A stretch of 64,000 bases of DNA. Origin: Sipunculus nudus (Eukaryota > Annelida > Sipuncula > Golfingiida > Sipunculidae). The translations under genes were made by a program, and so were the position numbers. The notes under the pieces are model-generated. The model was not told where the DNA came from and did no database searches. It saw nothing but the letters and a program-made list of their open reading frames with translations. The DNA is taken from contig CM049320.1 in assembly GCA_026874595.1 (NCBI GenBank), positions 43,596,714-43,660,713 of the forward strand, in the 5' to 3' direction. Shown here piece by piece: positions 21,328-33,923 of the stretch. The first letter of the stretch is position 1. Each line of letters opens with the position of its first letter.

Positions 21328-23395
21328 TACATGTGGTATAGAGGGCGCAGTATACGGCTCCGTGATGATGTAGATACTTTCTTGTATAGAAGGCGCAGTA
21401 TACGGCTCCATGAGGATGTAGATACTTTCTTGTATAGAGGGCGCAGTATACGGTTCCATGAGGATGTAGATAATTTCTTGTATAGAGGGCGTAGTATACG
21501 GCTCCATGAGGATGAAGATAATTTCTTGTATAGAGGGCGCAGTATATAGCTCCATGAGGATGTAGATACTTTCTTGTATAGAGGGCGCAGTATACGGCTC
21601 CATGAGGATGTAGATACTTTCTTGTATAGAGGGCGCAGTATACGGCTCCATGAGGATGTAGATACTTTCTTGTATAGAAGGCGCAGTATACGGCTCCATG
21701 AGGATGTAGATACTTTCTTGTATAGAGGGCGCAGTATACGGCTCCATGAGGATGTAGATAATTTCTTGTATAGAGGGCGCAGTATACGGTTCCATGAGGA
21801 TGTATATAATTTCTTGTATAGAGGGCGCAGTATACGGATCCATGAAGATGTAGATAATTTCTTGTAGAGAGGGCGCAGTATACGGCTCCGTGAAGATGTA
21901 GATAAATCTTGTATGGAAGGCGCAGTATATAGCTCCATGAGGATGTAGATAATGTCTTGTATAGAAGGCGCAGTATATAGTCCGATGAGGATGTAGATAA
22001 TTTCTTGTATAGAGGACGCAGTATATAGCTTCATGGAGATGTAGATAATTTCTTGTATAGAGGGCGCAGTATTAGCACCATGAGGATGTAGATAATGTCT
22101 TTTATAGAAGGCGTAGTATACAGCTCCATGGAGATGTAGATAATTTCTTGTATAGAGGGCGCAGTATACGGCTCCATGAAGATGTAGATAATTTCTTGTA
22201 TGGAAGGCGCTGTATATAGCTCCATGAGGATGTAGATAATTTCTTGTATGGAAGGCGCAGTATATAGCTCCATGAGGATGTAGATAATGTCTTATATAGA
22301 AGGCGCAGTATACGGCTCCATGAAGATGTAGATAATTTCTTGTATAGAGGGCGCAGTATTAGCACCATGAGGATGTAGATAATTTCTTTTATAGAAGGCG
22401 TAGTATACAGCTCAATGGAGATGTAGATAATTTCTTGTATAGAGGGCGCAGTATCAGCTCCATGAGGATGTAGATAATGTCTTTTATAGAAGGCGTAGTA
22501 TACAGCTCCATGGAGATGTAGATAATTTCTTGTATAGAGGACGCAGTATACGGCTCCATGAAGATGTAGATAATTTCTTGTATAGAAGGCGCTGTATATA
22601 GCTCCATGGGGATGTAGATAATTTCTTGTATGGAAGGCGCAGTATATAGCTCCATGAGGATGTAGATAATGTCTTGTATAGAAGGCGCAGTATACGGCTC
22701 CATGAAGATGTAGATAATTTCTTGTATGGAAGGCGCAGTATATAGCTCCATGAGGATGTAGATAATGTCGTGTATAGAGGGCGCAATATACGACTCCATG
22801 AAGGTGTAGATAATTTCTTGTATATAGAGGGCGCAGTATACGGCTCAATGAGGATGTAGAAAATTTCTTGAATAGAGGGCGTAGTATATAGCTCCATGAG
22901 GATGTAGATAATTTCTTGTATGGAAGGCGCAGTATATAGCTCCATGATGATGTAGATAATGTCTTGTATAGAAGGCGCAGTATACGGCTCCATGAGGATG
23001 TAGATAATGTCTTGTATAGAAGGCGCAGTATACGGCTCCATGAAGATGTAGATAATTTCTTGTATGGAAGGCGCTGTATATAGCTCCATGAGGATGTAGA
23101 TAATTTCTTGTATGGAAGGCGCAGTATATAGCTCCATGAGGATGTAGATAATGTCGTGTATAGAGGGCGCAATATACGACTCCACGAAGATGTAGATAAT
23201 TTCTTGTATATAGAGGGCGCAGTATACGGCTCAATGAGGATGTAGATACTTTCTTGAATAGAGGGCGTAGTATATAGCTCCATGAGGATGTAGATAATTT
23301 CTTGTATGGAAGGCGTAGTATACAGCCCCATAAAGATGTAGATAATTTCTTGTATAGAGGGCGCAATATACGGCTCCATGAGGATGTAGATATTT
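21328..23395. repeat. 48-bp satellite, ~43 copies
   Basis: The unit is GTATAGAGGGCGCAGTATAC, GGCTCCATGAGGATGTAGAT, ACTTTCTT. Because 48 is a multiple of three and stops are rare, long frames run through it on both strands (on the minus strand a 16-residue period around EPYTAPSIQEIIYILM). Several offset frames are open at once and indels shift the frame between copies, so I read it as non-coding satellite. Variant types (ACTTTC/ATTTC, GAGGGC/GAAGGC, ACGGC/ATAGC) alternate in blocks, suggesting higher-order duplication in 22.0-23.3 kb. Confidence 0.95.
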
Positions 23396-23804
23396 TCGTC
23401 ATTTTTGACAACGCCTGATAGCCTACTGAAACGCTGCCATATAAAATAAACCATTTCAAGCATTAAAGATATTCTGTTCTGTTCTTACGTATGCAAGAGC
23501 TTCTCCTAAGCGAACATATGTTAATGTAACATTTTACCCAGATTCTTAGTTTTTTTAAGTGAAATGCTCTTTAACAGATGAATAAGCACAGTGAGGGACC
23601 TAGAGGGGGTGCTCGCGGCGCCGTCGAGCTATGAAATATCTCGTTTGATGTATTTCATTTTCTATGGATTCTCGATTAGTTTTAATTTTTCATATTTCTT
23701 TTTATTTATTAGCAAATAGATTATTAAGCTACCCAAAGTTTATTTCTTTCTTATTCATTAGTTGAGGATATTTATGAACAGCAGTGTGATTTGCTCCATT
23801 TAGA
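23396..23804. other. AT-rich, no gene seen
   Basis: Nothing recognisable apart from short AT-rich stretches; no exon or repeat identified. Confidence 0.4.
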
Positions 23805-24005
23805 TCAATGTTTCTACAGGGAGAGAGGGAGTCTTTTCGTTATTACACTGCTGGGTCATAACACTGAGGAGCGAGGCACGGCCCGGGTTGGGGTCGACCG
23901 TGAAAAAAATCCCATGCCTCCTCTACTGATACCGGTACTCGAACTCACGGTCTGTGTTCTGTTGTCCGAGTCCTGTGCGCTGCCTATAAACCACAGAAGC
24001 CGATA
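23805..24005 (-). mobile_element. tRNA-derived SINE-like element (family 2)
   Basis: On the minus strand the region reads TGGTTTATAGGCAGCGCACA (box-A-like) and then ACCGTGAGTTCGAGTACCGG (box-B-like), followed by a GC-rich body and TAGAAACATT. This mirrors the plus-strand fragment at 2,487-2,575. Confidence 0.5.
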
Positions 24006-24630
24006 AAATGCAACGTTTAATTTTAGGCTTCAATATCAATTAATTTACCCCGAGCAATTCATTTGAAAGGTGATATTTTGCAAGTTATAAACGTGGAATG
24101 GCATTTCAACGTTAACCATGAACATGCTGCAAACATTTGAAAGTTTTTATCCTAAATTAGGAGAAATGTAAACATTAAATATTGAACCCCTCTAAATTGT
24201 GACTACGTTATAGTAAAGGCATTTAAGAGAACAGTACTTAAGGAACAGAAAATCCTCATACTTTTTTTTTAAAAGTGCCTCATAATGTTCAGTTTACTTT
24301 ACACATTTAAAAATATGTATAATATATATTAATATATATATATTAATTAAATTTACAAAACAATTTAAATGCATAATTTAAGAACTTAGTTTACATAATA
24401 CCCATCAACCTGGATCCGCCACTGAAGTAGATAGTTAATTAGTCAATTTCAATTTGAATACTAAAATAACATCTTGTCTCCATCGACCATCATTTCCCAC
24501 AAATAAATTTGTGAATTATGTAAAAAAACCTCTTTTTTTATGGTTTCTGTACTCATACACTAATATTTCAAAACATTTTGATTGTTTGTCTAACATATCC
24601 GAGTCTTGGGTCCTTGCGAAACTTCTATAT

Positions 24631-24676
<46 letters not shown>

Positions 24677-24916
24677 ATCACATTCAGATGTCAGGCCCGT
24701 GTGATGTTAACACATTCCATTTGTGTGTGTGTATCGGTGGGGGGGACTTCAACCCTCAAATCCCACCCGCACCACCCCTCACTTAGGGTGCAAATTCATT
24801 TTGCAAGGTTATGGTTGTGGGGAGGGGGATATGAATGATTTTATCTGAGGTGAATTTACAATTGTCATTGAGAATTAAAGCCATATTGAAGCAATTTGAT
24901 ATCATATTACATGGAA

Positions 24917-24980
<64 letters not shown>

Positions 24981-25546
24981 CAATATTACGTTAGTAATAA
25001 TGTAAACCTTAAAATCTACAGGAATGATTAATTTGTCTGTTTATTTGTAGAAAAAATGTCGCACAAGAACACGCGAATCATATCATATTACTATTTTAGT
25101 CCTTTCTGAAAACCGTTTAATTAATATTTAAGGAGCTGTGACACATAATTGTTAATAACTCATATCATTACAAAATATATTGGAGCCTATTTCTATGACA
25201 ATTAGACTTTCAATTAAATGGCAAAATGTGGGGATACAAATCGCATGCCCCCCCCCCCCCCCCGTTCGCAAAAGTGTGGTGTTTGGCTTGTTCCCCAAAC
25301 CCGAGCAAGCTAGACCTATGACAAGACATATCACTTCCTATAGGGGCCAGGTGTGTAAGCAAATATATACAAAATGACATATAAAATGAATACATGTATA
25401 TGCACGTTCAAAGACCATTGCAAGACCATTGGAATATGCTATACAGTCTCACCCAGATCTCCTTTTAAAGGGAATAAAGCAAATTTTGATTTAAAAATCA
25501 TGGTTGTTCAACAAAGAATGTTGGGTGAGGATAATAATATGCCTTG
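24006..25546. other. No gene; microsatellites and a terminal-repeat fragment
   Basis: CTGGATCCGCCACTG at 24,410-24,424 matches the right terminus of the GGCGGATCC MITE type seen at 52.3 kb, but no left end is visible. (AT)n tracts lie at 24,636-24,674 and 24,920-24,978 and a poly-C at 25,247-25,263. Frames here are artefacts of these tracts. Confidence 0.5.
24920..24978. repeat. (AT)n microsatellite
   Basis: About 59 bases of AT dinucleotide, read directly. Confidence 0.95.
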
Positions 25547-26025
25547 CTTGACCACACCGTCAGCTTGCCTACACCGTCAGCTTGACCTCACCGTCAGCTT
25601 GACCTCACCGTCAGCTTTACCACTCCATCAGCTGGATCTCACCGTCAGCATGACCACACCGTCAGTTTGTCCACACCGTCAGCTTGACCACACCGTCGGC
25701 TGGACCACACCGTCAGCTGGACCACACCGTCAGCTTGACTTCACCGTCAGCTTGACCTCACCGTCAGCTTGATCATACCGTCAGTTTGTCCACACCGTCA
25801 ACTTGACCACCAGGGCAGCTTGTCCACACTGTCAGCTTGATCATACCGTCAGCTTTACCACACCGTCAGCTGGACCACACCGTCAGCTGGACCACACCGT
25901 CAGCTTGACTTCACCGTCAGTTTGTCCACACCGTCAACTTGACCACACCGTCATCTTGACCACACCGTCAACTTGACCACACCGTCAGCTTGACCTCACC
26001 GTCAACTTGACCTCACCGTCAGCAG
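25547..26025. repeat. 17-bp minisatellite, ~28 copies
   Basis: The unit is CAGCTTGACCTCACCGT with common variants CTGGACCACACCGT, TTTGTCCACACCGT and AACTTGACCACACCGT. Length is almost invariant. The period is not a multiple of three. Confidence 0.93.
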
Positions 26026-27009
26026 GAGAACCTTGTCACTTCTAGCCATGTATATATCAAGTACAAAGGTGACAGGGTTCAAATGTGTGCATATACATTG
26101 TAATTTTGTATAAATTCATTTTTGTATAACTAGAGATTCTGAAATGTTGGACTGAATTAAGCACATGCATTATGTAATTTGTCATATACATGTGTGATAT
26201 ACATGTACAGATATATCTGGGCCATTATCGGGTCACAGCGTTGCATCTGTATCTATGTATCTACGTGTATATAGTGTTAATGATATTTCTGTACAGCCAC
26301 ATTAGGTTTTGTCAGGTTGTCTGATCACCTTAGTTGACCATACTCTGCTATGTCCCATTCAGTTTCAGGTGTTATTATATCTTGATGGATAGCGTTTGTC
26401 AGTCCGTGCAGGTGACGTTGATGCACTCTGCACTTAATAATCAACATTAATAGGTCAATAGTTTTCAATTTTAAATCCGGAGAATTGTATGAAACTTCAA
26501 TTTTTATGCAATTAAGTGTGTTAGGGGCAAAATACTGATACCAATTCATTTCAGATCACTTTAAACATTAAACTCAAATTCAGTTCACGGTTTAAAGGAA
26601 ATAGGAAATATTTTGCTTACATAACACTTCAGTGGCATTAGTGCTGGTACACAAATTAAGGGGTATATTACTCGAATATATACCTAACCTTAGTGAACAA
26701 ATTATTTAAACTGACTAGACTACAATTAACTGACATTTTCACTAGGATTCGGTATTTTTAGAGATATAATACATGAGTAAGGAGGAAGCTACAGCTGTTT
26801 ATGTAGGCCTAACATGTGGGCGTTTTAAAAGCATGCATGCAGTGTTTTAGAATCGACGCGTTTGAGTCATTTTAATCATATGTATTAGACTTTTTATGAG
26901 TTGTCTTTCAGATAAAACCACCAACTTAACTTTGTCTTATTCAGCAATGTAAAAAGAGTAAAATGGTACTTATTCTTATCCTAGGACTTGTATTATGGAA
27001 GTAGTTGAT
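26026..27009. other. No gene or repeat recognised
   Basis: AT-rich sequence; only short chance frames. Nothing supported. Confidence 0.4.
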
Positions 27010-27560
27010 TTTAGTGACTATACCCCGTTTCCGCCTCCCTTGCGCCACGGAATTCGCACTTTGACGCGGTTAGATAAAAAAGCCATTTCTCCAAAAATGT
27101 GAATTGTTTTAACCACCAACATTATTTTTGTATAATCAAGGAACCAAGGGAAGCAACATAAAATCAGATTAACAAGATAATCCACACAACGTATTGTGTC
27201 TAAACATTTGGTTAAAAATGTGCACACATAGAAAAAAGATTCACAAATATTTTGTGAATTTGACATAACTGTACTTCATAAGCATGTAACTCATCCAAAT
27301 ACAAAAACATTTATATCTACATATTTAGCAAATAAAGTGGCGTAACTGGTGTTTGTTATGGTGGTGACCATAAGATCAGTTTAAGGAAACTCGGTTTAGT
27401 GACCATATACCCCCCATATCAAATTTTTCTCAGCCGCAACTTGGTACTTTGATTTGTTCTGTTAAAAAGGGCCATTTCTCGAAAGGTCAGCTTTATTTCA
27501 AGCGACGACATTCATTTTCACAGACTAGAGACCTCTAGGTACAAGAAAATTAGTTGCAGT
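27010..27560. repeat. Two diverged tandem copies, ~385-bp spacing
   Basis: GTGACTATACCCCGTTTCCG at about 27,014 corresponds to GTGACCATATACCCCCCATA at about 27,399, and AAGCCATTTCTCCAAAA (27,079) to GGGCCATTTCTCGAAAG (27,467). The two blocks are strongly diverged. They lie 360 bases and more upstream of the sulfotransferase start. Confidence 0.6.
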
Positions 27561-27920
27561 TCAAGTGGCTACGTTTGTGATGTAATGATAACCCAGACCA
27601 CACTGTAAGTATGCATAGAGGAATCGACACGAGCTCCCACAGCTATACTCGGCTCGCAGCCACATTGTTAATCAATTTTAAGTAGAATAAAATCAAGGGT
27701 ATGTTATATGCATGGTCATGTTTAGTGGCTGAGTGACCGGTATCAACCAGGTGGATAAAGCAACAGATAATTTGGTTTGCAATAGAATATGTCAATATTC
27801 CTGGTAACACATGGTGCGTGAACCTGAATGGTTATGGTCGTTCCGCTTGACGCACCACTGGAGATGGTCACGGCACGTCAGAGTTATCAGAGCTGAACGA
27901 CAACACCCGCTTCTTCAATT

Positions 27921-28047
27921 ATGTCAGGACAGACTTGGGGCCCTAAACATGACAGCATGAAGCTGGTACGGCGAGGCTGTTTCACTAAAACCATATTGGT
28001 TATTGTCGGCTTGGTGGTGCTGGTCATGTACCTGGTGCAACGTGAAG
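27921..28047 (+). CDS. Sulfotransferase coding exon 1
   Basis: It encodes the cytoplasmic tail and signal anchor (TILVIVGLVVLVMYLV). The donor is GAAG|GTAATC, phase 1. Confidence 0.88.
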
Positions 28048-31000
28048 GTAATCATCACTTCATTATTAATATCCTAAAACCCACAGCTATCATTTAGTAT
28101 TACAGTCAGCAGGGCACACCACTCCCCAAATCACCCGACCCGACACCTAGGATATTATTTAGGAATGTATCCAGGCGAATGCAAAAGAATATACTTGAAA
28201 ATCGTTCCCATTCTGAACTTATTATATGCATTGAACCGAACATTGGTTACTTAGTGAATCTGAGCGGAGATGCGGAGATATAAGGAAAACAACGAGACTA
28301 CGGCATGCAGCCTGCCTGTGGACATGCAGCCTGCCTGTTTGCTTGCCCCCCCCCCCCCCTCTCTCTCTCAAAACACACACACATTCACATTACTTCTTTT
28401 GACATACACATTCCGTTGGTCATATAGGATTCAGAAGTAAAGTTCGCCTGACTGCACGACATCAATATAAACATTGATTCCTCATAGGACGTGTGGTCTG
28501 GTTCCCCACTCATAATATTATGATTCATACCAACACCACCATTATAGATATGAATTATTGAGCTATGGTCAGCCGCTTTACTGAGTGACAATTTATTTCC
28601 GGGAAAGAGATTGGCGTATATCGGTACACACAGAGATACATCACACGTTGGAGAATATATAAGCCCTGTATGACTGTATTAGAAAAAAGTGTATTCATCC
28701 TAATGGAAACTAAACCTGACAGATGAAAATATAAATGCCCCTTAAAGGTGCCAAATCACCTACTTTTTTTTTTTTTTTAAATGTACATGTGTGTGATTTC
28801 TGAAATCCTCTGTGTATATATTAATGATCTAAGGGTAATTTCGGTTGTGAAAAGTTCTTATAACGCCTTCGAAAAGGATGTATGAATTTGTTTATCAACA
28901 AGATGTTTGTAAACACAGCAATGTTAACAACGGGAGAAGCATGTAACCTAAGGTGGTGGGTTGCATATATGCGAAGGTAAAAAAGGTCACTTATTTCAAA
29001 ACGCCTTGAATTTGTTTTTTTTTTTATTTTGGCGGGCTCTCACATATTATAAACAAGTTGATATAAACAAAACAAGCAGCCTGTGTGCGGTGATATTCAC
29101 GTTTTCTGGTCTATTTATATAAAAGATCCAAGGGATTACCATTAGTTTATAAAGGTCAGATAGGTTATTGGGCCCCTTTAAATCAGCAGCCAGCTATCTG
29201 TTACTCATGGGTCGCTTATGGTAATGAGAATTTATTTCTTTTCATATTCCATTTCAGTTGTAACAGGAGTCATTTTATTAAAAACAAACGGAATCCCAGT
29301 GCCCGAGGATGGAGTGCTTCAACAACGATTACGGACGCCAGGTAACCTGAGCTCCGACAGGGGGCAGGTAAGGGATGATTTATAATGACAGAAGTGGTTC
29401 AAGACATTGACAGTTTTATTTGACTCAAAATATAAGATATTGACAGTTACATATGACTCCAAGTATAAGATATGGACAATTATATGTGACTCCAAGTATG
29501 AGATAATGGTAGTTATAAATGATTCCAAGATTAAGACATTGACGGTTATATGTGACTCCAAGTAGAATACATCATCAGTTATGTATGACTCCAAGTATTG
29601 GATATCGACAGTTATATATACTCCAAGTATCAGATATTGTCAGTTTTATATGACTCCAAGTATAAGATATTGACAGTCATATATATCTCCAAGGAAAAGA
29701 TTTCGACAGTTATGTTTACTAGTGTTTTCACACTCATTTTCAAAATAATGACCATTTAGGGTAGCGTCATGATGAGGTACATCGAGAGAGGAACACCTCT
29801 ACCTCACATACATTATAGAAAGGGTCCTATTAAACAAAATTAACATATTATCATTCATTGATGTGTATATGGTCAAATATTCATATTTTAATATATAAAA
29901 TGTTTTCCGGATTGACAAGAATCAATGAATTAATAAATGAACTTAAGAAATGTCAACATCAACAACGAAAAGTTTGAAGAAATTCCATGAAATTCAACAA
30001 TTCTTCAGGATGTTTTATTATAATCATAATTAATTTCTTTATCAACATAAACATATGATACATTTATGTGATTATTTCTATCAGTGACATTTTGCAAATA
30101 CAATACAGTGAAGTGAATATGTCAAATATTAAGCAAGTAATAAACATTTACATACCCCTACACCCTTATCAAGGCAACCTATCCGCAGGTGCCATGTGTA
30201 ATTGACGCGGTTGTCTCTAAGTGGCATAAAATTGTAGTTTATCCCAGAAATAATCATTGTTAACATCTTAATTCATTAACTGGACATACTTTTGGATCAA
30301 AAATACCTATGTAATAAAATTCCACAGCGGGTGCACGGTGACCCTTCCAATCCCATGGCATATGTATGATTATTTTTGTTTAAATACTATATGTTAAAAA
30401 AAAATGGCTAAAGGGTGGGCTTTCTTAATTTTAAATGCCAATAAACACCTTCAGGTGAATAACTTTTCATCATATTCGGAAAGGATCACAGTGAAAATCA
30501 AATGCATCTGGAGAGGAACATGGGACACCACATTCATCTTATATACAAAGGGTACCATAAAACAGAATTAACAGTGGGTCATTTATTTCATGTGTATATG
30601 GTCAAATTTTCAAAATTTCATCAAAAGGATCTTTAAGAGTTTCAGGAACTAATGTAGTGATGCACTAGAGCTTCAGATATATCAACATCATCTCGAAAAA
30701 ATACTGTTGGAAATATTTTTATTAGAATAGTAATTAATTGCTTAATCAACAAAATCATATAATAATTTGTTATGATTATTTTTATCAGTAACTTTTACAT
30801 ATACATACAGTTTACTTGAAGTGAATATGTCCAATATTAAAGGAGCTATAAGCATTTATATACCCCAACCCCCCTATCAAGGCTGCCTGTCCGCGGGTGC
30901 CGTGCGTAATGATGCGGTTGTTTTAAAATGGCTTAAAATGGTAGTGTATTTCAAATAATCAATGTTAACATCTTAATTCATTAACTTGACATACTTCGGG

Positions 31001-32239
31001 ATCTAAAAATACCTGTGTCATAAAATCCCAGAGGGGTCGCACTTTGAACCTTGTTACAGGTGTCTCTTTTATTGTGGTACATGTGTCTGTAGGCATTCAG
31101 TTTCGTGTCAAGCGCAAAGCCTGCACTTGCTGAACTCTCGCGGAGTGTAGAAACACAGCGCTCATACTAATCTGTAACTTTCTGGGCTGGACGCGCTCTA
31201 TGAGCATGTGTCTTGTAATGTTCTTTGGGCGTTTGTATTATGTATTGTTGGGTTCTTTGGGATTGTTCGTGAAATAGAAGTTTCTAGAATTTTTGGATGA
31301 AAAGTTATAAATAGGGGCTGTGTTTTTAGAGCCAAGGGGAGGAGAGAGAGAAATATTCCAGCGGACACGGAAGAGTGTGAGACAGTTTTGGACCTATCCG
31401 ATAATTGCAGTAGAGTCAGGGATTCTACGAACCCTATGCAGATTTAGTGCGGCCTGTCTCCAGTTTGCTTTCAAGATTATTACAAGAACTTCACTTTTGG
31501 ATTACAACATATTTATTTTGTAAAGTGCACATTTCATGCTGCCTTGTGTTATAGAATCTGATTTTTATTTATTTCCGTAAGAAAATTTATGCTCTAATCG
31601 ACTAAGTTATCTGTTATTAGGTTCCGTAACAACCTTCCTTGCCCAAGGGGTTAATACTGCACAGCATCAAAAATGCGCCTTTCATGTTTCAGCTCCTTGT
31701 TTTGTAGGTGTTGCGCATGCGCAAGAAACAGACACACACACACAGACTGACTTGACGCACACACACACATATTAACGTTTCAACAGGTGAACTGGAGATT
31801 TAACAACTGCATGAGGTGGAAAAAAAATGTTTTCAGCCAATGTTTATGACCACTGGCCCATGTCACGCAGCTTGTGGTCTACAGAAATATAGGGCATTGG
31901 TTAATGTGTTTTTAATTGAGAACAATCCCGCCTATAATGATATCCCGCACAAACGTAGCATGAAAACTTTCTTGTTTTTTTTTTTTTGCATCCCAGCTGA
32001 CTAAGTCCACTATTTCCAAATGAAAACTTTAGTTTGGATTGACAAATTGATCTCACACTTGACTTATACATGGCCCGCCACGTAAGAACCGTTTTGATTT
32101 TGGGGTCATGAAGTCAAAGGTCAGGGTCACAGAACCCACTCTTTAAAAAGATTGTGGATGCATTTTAAGAAAAAAATTGTCATCCCCAAACTTCAATCTT
32201 CCATATGTGGTCCACTTGAATAGGGGAAGATTCTGTTTG

Positions 32240-32287
<48 letters not shown>

Positions 32288-33859
32288 CAGAAATAAGTAT
32301 TTTTTTGCATTTGATCACATTTTCAAAAATTCAGCTGAACGACGTGACCCATGGTTTCCTTGTTTTTTTTACTGAGAAATTAAATTTTTTGAGGTTCAAA
32401 CGTCTTTTGATGCTTGAATTGTAGAACAATTTTTAAAGTCTTTCTAATGCCTCTGTGAATGAATTCTGGTTTTGTTGGCAGTGAAATTGTGCTAAAATTG
32501 CTTTTTTTTACCAGGACATCGAAGGGTAAAACTTATAAGTTGATACTGTTCTGAAATATAATTTATTTGTTTATTCTGAGTATTTGAAAACTATGTCTCT
32601 TTCAATGTAATGAAAAGGACAATCGAGTGGTAAAACACTTGGCTCTCTCCACTGGCGACCCAGGTTCTATTCTGGGTGTTACTATGAAAGTCATTTGAAA
32701 TGGCACGTCCCAGGTCGGTGGTTTTCTCCGGTCCTCTGATTCCATCCTACCCTACCGAACGCCGCTATCCGAGCCACGGAGAGTGCATTTTATTAGGTAT
32801 TATATGAATTTTATTTGTTTATAATTTTTATTTCAGACTGAATACGTTTACGACAGGATAAACACGTGTTGACGCTCACATCTATCAGGTGTATAGACCT
32901 TTGCCTTGTGGAGATAGGGCAGCTTTCAGACACTTTGCTTACATTAAGACAGAATAAGTATATATTTAGAGGATCACAACATTATGCTACGCAACCGTTC
33001 CTTTTAAAGGATTATTGTAGGCCTGTTGGTATCATTTCTCATTGAATGAGAACGATGAAGACGGTATGTTATTAGAAAGAGTCGTAACTTGTCATCAAGC
33101 AATTAGGGCCAATCTCCTCGTTTTTGGCGAGATTTCACTATTCTGCCACTGTGACAACTCAAACCCGGATGTACCTCGCTAACCACTAGGCTACGTCCTA
33201 CCCCTGTATATGCTACCTTTATACTGTGGTGATGGTGCATGACCGAATCATCACACTTGTAAATACTGGTGCAGTTTGCAGCTTGTTGTAGATACTGTTT
33301 GAAGTTTCATGCTACTTTGATAATAGGGTTGAGGATCCTTACCAATAAGCTGTAATTGACCTTACATTTCCTGTCTTAAAATTCTCGGTTTACTTACATA
33401 AAAAGAACGCTTTTTTTATAAATGTAGTACTTACAAGTATTATAAGAAAAAGGAATATTTACTACATTTATTTGAAATGATTTATCACCTTGTGTATACG
33501 ATGAAAAATTGTAGATCGCTCTTAGCCTTGCACGTAAGATAAAAAGTTTTACCCAGGGGCGTCAATAAAGGGGGGAATGGGCGGTATATACCCCCCACAC
33601 TTTTTGGCAAGGGGGGGGGGGGGTAGTTCAATGTAATAATCCCCCACTTTTCAGAGAATTATATTTACATATTGCGAGTTAAATATAAATTATAGACTTT
33701 GGTTCCATTTATGAGTTAACCATAAAATATTATATCTCAGCCTGGTTTAGAATTAATTTTTACTGGAAACAATAATTTATTTTCTAAAAAAAATATACTT
33801 AATTGTAATATGTGAGAAATTTGATTAAGTACTTATATTTAAAATGTATAATAAAGACG

Positions 33860-33923
<64 letters not shown>

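Noticed and set aside
21316-23463. Repeat proteins of up to 453 residues from the 48-bp array
   Set aside because: Overlapping frames on both strands are equally open, and the reading frame slips between copies with indels. No start context or splice evidence.
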